Shown: piece by piece, positions 48,808 to 52,010 of the stretch
Position numbering within the stretch: position 1 is the first letter of the stretch
Layout: each line of letters opens with the position of its first letter
From: Pseudarthrobacter cellobiosi
GTDB taxonomy: Bacteria > Actinomycetota > Actinomycetes > Actinomycetales > Micrococcaceae
Assembly: GCF_023913755.1 (NCBI RefSeq)
Contig: NZ_JAMXBJ010000044.1
Coordinates: 1-52,010 of the forward strand
Length of the DNA: 52,010 bases
Direction: 5' to 3'
Notes under the pieces: model-generated
What the model was told of the DNA's origin: nothing
What the model saw: the letters and a program-made list of their open reading frames with translations, nothing else
The model's database searches: none
Program-made: the position numbers and the translations under genes

Positions 48808-49695
48808 ATGCCATCAAGCCCTCGCTCTCCGCTGCGCTGCCCCGTGTGCGGCGCCGCACTGAATGTCCAGGGCAGGCCGGGTGACGCGGCGCGCAAGGCC
48901 TTGGTCTGCGGATCCGGGCACAGCTTCGACGCGGCGAAGCAGGGCTACTTCAACCTGCTGGTGGGCAAGGGGACAGTCTTTGAAGCCGACACCGCAGAGA
49001 TGGTGGCGGCCCGCTTCGCTTTCCTCGACGGCGGGCATTACCGCCCCCTGGCAGACGCCGTCGCGGCCGCCGTCGTGCCCGGGATAACCCCCGGCGAACC
49101 ATTCACAGTCCTCGATTCGGGTACGGGGACCGGCCACTATCTCAGGGTGGTGCTGGATGAGGTGCAGCGGCGCACCCCCAGCTGCGCCGCCGTCGCCCTC
49201 GACATCTCCAAGTTCGCGCTCCGCCGCGCCGCCCGCCTCAACCCCGAGGCCATCAGCCTCGCCTGCGATGTCTGGCAGCCGCTCCCCGTGGCCGACGCCG
49301 CCGTCGACGCCATCACGGTGATCTTCGCTCCCCGAAACGCCGCCGAATTCGCCAGGGTCCTCCGCCCCGGCGGGAGACTGGTGATGGTGACGCCGCGCGC
49401 GGGACACCTGGCCGCCGTTGCCGCCCAGGCAGGGATGCTGTCCATAGAGGACGACAAGGACGCGCGGCTGACAGAATCCCTCTCGCCGCACTTTGCCGCC
49501 GAGTCCACCCGGGACCTGGATGTCCTGATGATGCTAACGCCCGGCGAGCTGGCTGACCTGGCCTTCATGGGTCCGGCCGGGCACCACCTGGACCGCACGG
49601 CCATTTCTGCCAAAATCGGGAGCGGCGAGGTGTCGACCCAGGTGGAGGCACGATTCCGGATCACGGTCTTCTGTCCGGCACGGTCCGCACCGTAA
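48808..49695 (+). CDS. 23S rRNA (guanine-N1)-methyltransferase, RlmA family
   Basis: The 295-residue protein has an N-terminal zinc ribbon (CPVCGAAL ... LVCGSGHSFD), the AKQGYFNLL stretch typical of RlmA/RrmA/TlrB, and a SAM domain with VLDSGTGTGHYL. The family methylates G745 or G748 of 23S rRNA; TlrB-type members give macrolide resistance, but the exact position cannot be told here. The ATG at 48808 lies 7 bases after TAAGAT (48795-48800), indicating leaderless expression. Confidence 0.9.
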   Translation: MPSSPRSPLRCPVCGAALNVQGRPGDAARKALVCGSGHSFDAAKQGYFNLLVGKGTVFEADTAEMVAARFAFLDGGHYRPLADAVAAAVVPGITPGEPFTVLDSGTGTGHYLRVVLDEVQRRTPSCAAVALDISKFALRRAARLNPEAISLACDVWQPLPVADAAVDAITVIFAPRNAAEFARVLRPGGRLVMVTPRAGHLAAVAAQAGMLSIEDDKDARLTESLSPHFAAESTRDLDVLMMLTPGELADLAFMGPAGHHLDRTAISAKIGSGEVSTQVEARFRITVFCPARSAP

Positions 49696-49798
49696 CGACT
49701 TGGCCACGTTCAACCGCTGCCCTTCACGCAGCCTGCCGTCCTGCTTTCCGGCGGACTAGGATAAATAGACAGCTACCGAATGGTCAAGGGGGGACGGA

Positions 49799-50263
49799 AT
49801 GTTTGAATGGCTCGGCGAAAACTGGTGGGCCCTATGGCTCACCGCCTTCCTCGCGTTCGCAGTGATCGAAATGATCACCCTTGACCTGTTCTTCATCATG
49901 CTCGGCGGCGGAACACTTGCCGCGCTCGTCGCAGATTTTGCCGGCGCTGACCTGTGGCTGCAGATTGTGGTGTTCTGCGTCGTCTCACTGCTGATGATCG
50001 CCTTTGTCCGCCCGGTGGCACTAAGCCACCTGAAAAAGGGACCCGCCGACCAGCGCACCAACATTGACCGGCTCATTGGCGAGCAGGCCCTTGTGATGGA
50101 AGCAGTCAGCTCCACCGGTGGCCTCGTCAAGATCGGGGGCGATGTCTGGAGCGCCCGGTCCTCCGGCGGCGTCCTGCCTGCCGGCCAGAAGGCAGTGGTC
50201 TCCGCCATCGACGGGGCCACGGCTGTTGTTTCCGCCCAGCCGGAGCAGGCCACTCAGTCCTAA
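49799..50263 (+). CDS. NfeD family membrane protein
   Basis: The 154-residue product has two or three membrane helices (about 5-75) followed by an OB-fold C-terminal domain (about 85-145), the short NfeD type. NfeD proteins pair with SPFH/stomatin partners in membrane microdomains, and the partner follows directly. The ATG at 49799 has GGGGGGA about 5 bases upstream; TAGGAT at 49757-49762 is a possible promoter. Confidence 0.88.
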   Translation: MFEWLGENWWALWLTAFLAFAVIEMITLDLFFIMLGGGTLAALVADFAGADLWLQIVVFCVVSLLMIAFVRPVALSHLKKGPADQRTNIDRLIGEQALVMEAVSSTGGLVKIGGDVWSARSSGGVLPAGQKAVVSAIDGATAVVSAQPEQATQS

Positions 50264-50295
50264 GTACAGCCTAACAATTGGGGAATAGGAGTCGT

Positions 50296-51246
50296 ATGGA
50301 TAACGCAGGAGGAGCCGCCCTGGCCATTGTGCTGGTGGTCCTGATCGTGTTCGTGATCATTGTCTTGGTCCGCTCCGTGCGGATTATCCCGCAGGCGAGG
50401 GCCGGCGTCGTTGAACGGCTCGGCAAGTACCAGCGGACCCTGAACCCGGGACTCACCATCCTGATCCCGTTTGTGGACCGGCTCCTGCCGCTCCTGGACC
50501 TGAGGGAGCAGGTGGTGTCCTTTCCACCGCAGCCGGTCATCACCGAAGACAACCTGGTGGTGTCCATCGACACTGTGGTGTACTTCCAGGTCACTGATCC
50601 GCGCGCCGCCACCTATGAGATTGCCAATTACATCCAGGCCGTGGAGCAGCTCACCACTACCACCCTGCGTAACGTTGTGGGCGGCCTGAATCTGGAAGAG
50701 GCGCTCACATCCCGCGACCAGATCAACGGCCAGCTGCGCGGTGTCTTGGACGAGGCAACCGGCCGCTGGGGGATCCGGGTCTCGCGCGTGGAGCTCAAGG
50801 CCATTGACCCGCCCCACTCGATCCAGGACTCGATGGAGAAGCAGATGCGGGCCGAGCGAGACCGCCGCGCTGCGATCCTCACGGCCGAAGGCACCAAGCA
50901 GTCCGCCATCCTCACGGCCGAGGGCCAGCGGCAAGCGTCGATCCTTGCGGCTGAGGGCGATGCCAAGGCGGCCATCCTCCGCGCAGACGGTGAGGCACAG
51001 GCCATCCAGAAGGTCTTTGACGCCATCCACAAAGGCAACCCCGACCAGAAGCTCCTGGCCTACCAGTACCTGCAGACGCTTCCGAAAATCGCAGAGGGAT
51101 CATCAAACAAGCTGTGGATCATTCCCAGCGAAATTGGCGAGGCACTCAAGGGCATCGGCCAGGCGCTCGGCGGTACCAATCCTGATCCGACCGCAGGCGG
51201 CGGCGGGCTGTTCGACGAGGAACCCGCTAAACAGCCTGGGTCCTGA
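50296..51246 (+). CDS. SPFH domain (stomatin/prohibitin-like) protein
   Basis: The 316-residue protein has one N-terminal membrane helix (about 5-27), an SPFH domain (about 28-190, VRIIPQARAGVVERLGKY) and a coiled coil with repeats ILTAEG/ILAAEG/ILRADG (about 195-235). It is expected to form membrane scaffold oligomers with NfeD. The ATG at 50296 has GGAG 4 bases upstream. Operon with nfeD. Confidence 0.92.
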   Translation: MDNAGGAALAIVLVVLIVFVIIVLVRSVRIIPQARAGVVERLGKYQRTLNPGLTILIPFVDRLLPLLDLREQVVSFPPQPVITEDNLVVSIDTVVYFQVTDPRAATYEIANYIQAVEQLTTTTLRNVVGGLNLEEALTSRDQINGQLRGVLDEATGRWGIRVSRVELKAIDPPHSIQDSMEKQMRAERDRRAAILTAEGTKQSAILTAEGQRQASILAAEGDAKAAILRADGEAQAIQKVFDAIHKGNPDQKLLAYQYLQTLPKIAEGSSNKLWIIPSEIGEALKGIGQALGGTNPDPTAGGGGLFDEEPAKQPGS

Positions 51247-51268
51247 CACGGATTTGCCTCATACGGGG

Positions 51269-51306
51269 CGGGAGGGGATTCGCGCTTGGTCGCGGGTCCC
51301 CTCCCG
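51269..51306 (+). terminator. SPFH operon terminator
   Basis: Stem of 16 bp from CGGGAGGGGATTCGCG (two G-U pairs) with loop CTTGGT, followed by TTTT at 51307-51310. Confidence 0.88.
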
Positions 51307-51308
51307 TT

Positions 51309-51336
51309 TTGCGGCTAGGCCCCACGCCGGTATAAT
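51309..51336 (+). promoter_or_regulatory. rbpA upstream promoter (housekeeping type)
   Basis: TTGCGG (51309-51314), 16-base spacer, consensus TATAAT (51331-51336). Confidence 0.6.
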
Positions 51337-51367
51337 TGAGTATTTGTCCGGTCGGACCAGATCCGCT

Positions 51368-51393
51368 GGAACAAGAAAGCTTCGCAATGCGTT
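51368..51393 (+). promoter_or_regulatory. rbpA stress promoter, sigma-R/sigma-H type
   Basis: GGAAC (51368-51372), 18 bases, GTT (51391-51393). This fits the thiol-stress sigma-R/sigma-H consensus GGAAY-N18-GTT closely; rbpA is a sigma-R target in Streptomyces. Confidence 0.7.
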
Positions 51394-51494
51394 GAATCTT
51401 ATGATGCAGCACAGTGCACACAGTAGTCCGGGGCGGTTATGCCGTTCCGGCTTGCGTGGAGTCCTGCTCCGCGAACCGACCAGAGGGAGAAAAC

Positions 51495-51842
51495 ATGAGC
51501 GATCGCAGCCTGCGGGGTATGCGCCTTGGCGCGCAGAGCATGGAGACCGAGTCCGGCGTTGAGCCGGCTCCGCGCCAGCGCGTCGAATACCGGTGCGAGG
51601 ACGGCGAGCAGGTCTTCGTGACGTTCTCTTCAGAGGCTGAAATTCCTCCTGTGTGGGTTTCCAAGACCGGCAAGGAAGCGCTCCTCGTTGATGGCGAACG
51701 TCCGGACACCAGCAACGAAAAGGCTGTCCGTACGCACTGGGACATGCTTCTCGAGCGCCGTTCCCTTCCGGAGCTGGAGCAGATCCTCGAGGACCGGCTG
51801 ACCATCCTGCGCGAACGCCGTGGCGAACGGCGCAGCGCCTGA
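51495..51842 (+). CDS. rbpA: RNA polymerase-binding protein RbpA
   Basis: RbpA binds RNA polymerase and the primary sigma factor and stabilises open complexes; it is specific to actinobacteria. The 115-residue product has the N-terminal MSDRSLRGMRLGAQS tail, the core YRCEDGEQVFVTFSSEAEIP and a C-terminal sigma-interaction helix rich in Glu/Arg. The ATG has AGAGGGAG about 5 bases upstream. Two promoters are visible: a TATAAT type (51309-51336) and a stress-type (51368-51393), giving a leader of about 95 bases. Confidence 0.96.
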   Translation: MSDRSLRGMRLGAQSMETESGVEPAPRQRVEYRCEDGEQVFVTFSSEAEIPPVWVSKTGKEALLVDGERPDTSNEKAVRTHWDMLLERRSLPELEQILEDRLTILRERRGERRSA

Positions 51843-51858
51843 CCCCAGCGGCGGTCAC

Positions 51859-52010
51859 GGCCTCCCACCGAGGTCATAGCGTCATCGATTGACGCGATCT
51901 GAACGATTGAGAAAGGGCCGGCCCGGCAACGTGATCACGTTGCCGGGCCGGCCCTTTCTCAATCGTTCAGATCGCGTCAATCGATGACGCTATGACCTCG
52001 GTGGGAGGCC
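51859..52010. repeat. Perfect 152-bp palindrome at the right end
   Basis: Arms 51859-51934 and 51935-52010 are exact reverse complements with no loop. The core (AAAGGGCCGGCCCGGC and its complement, about 51912-51957) could be the natural rbpA terminator. The outer 50 bases on each side are unlikely in nature and the repeat ends exactly at the window edge, so it may be an assembly fold-back. Confidence 0.9.

Overview
The window looks like one chromosomal contig from a high-GC actinobacterium of the Micrococcaceae, most like Arthrobacter or Pseudarthrobacter. The evidence is the housekeeping gene order (holA, rpsT, lepA, hemW, hrcA, dnaJ, rsmE, phoH, ybeY, era, then recO, uppS), the aa3/bc1 respiratory genes with actinobacterial subunits (ctaF, a di-heme qcrC), RbpA, an LCP cell-wall ligase, many GTG starts, and TANNNT boxes 6-7 nt before start codons. 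The assignment comes from recognised protein families, not from a database search.

Layout. 1-662 is a block of unrecognised, lower-GC sequence that breaks into comEC. 663-1658 is a comEC remnant lacking its N-terminal part and its C-terminal metallo-beta-lactamase domain. 1592-18456 is a dense core: holA, rpsT, a lone PemK/MazF-like gene, lepA, hemW, DUF4870, DUF3097, the CIRCE-controlled hrcA-dnaJ-rsmE run, a GerMN lipoprotein, the tightly overlapped phoH-ybeY-corC-era operon and an LCP gene. 18558-28475 carries an M13 peptidase, leuA behind a leucine-rich leader peptide, recO-uppS, an alpha/beta hydrolase, pyrD, DUF3043 and an M20 dipeptidase. 28661-38083 is respiratory: erpA, ctaCDF, then qcrB-qcrA-qcrC-ctaE on the other strand. 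Between them lies an HPr gene divergent from a GntR/UTRA regulator, with a DasR-type operator in the gap. 38231-41154 holds trpD, an Lrp-type RAM-domain protein, DUF3054 and two VOC proteins. 41155-42507 is a gene-poor accessory stretch with short repeats and a broken lipoprotein. 42508-45529 is a compact type III polyketide cassette (synthase, methyltransferase, FAD monooxygenase). The right end has a SnoaL-like protein, def, an S9 peptidase, an RlmA-type methyltransferase, NfeD and SPFH membrane proteins, and rbpA. The sequence then stops in a perfect 152-bp palindrome.

The genes connect in a few ways. ctaCDF, ctaE and qcrCAB together encode the cytochrome bc1-aa3 supercomplex, and erpA beside them may serve its Fe-S needs. 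phoH, ybeY, corC and era overlap and probably act in RNA and ribosome maturation. The polyketide cassette probably makes a methylated, hydroxylated alkylresorcinol or alkylquinone-type lipid. The most notable regulatory signals are the leu leader peptide, the dre-like operator between ptsH and gntR, a sigma-R/sigma-H-like promoter before rbpA, CIRCE, and about a dozen candidate leaderless promoters.

No tRNA, rRNA, CRISPR array or intact insertion sequence was seen. Both ends look atypical (a chimeric left edge and a fold-back right edge), so they need caution.
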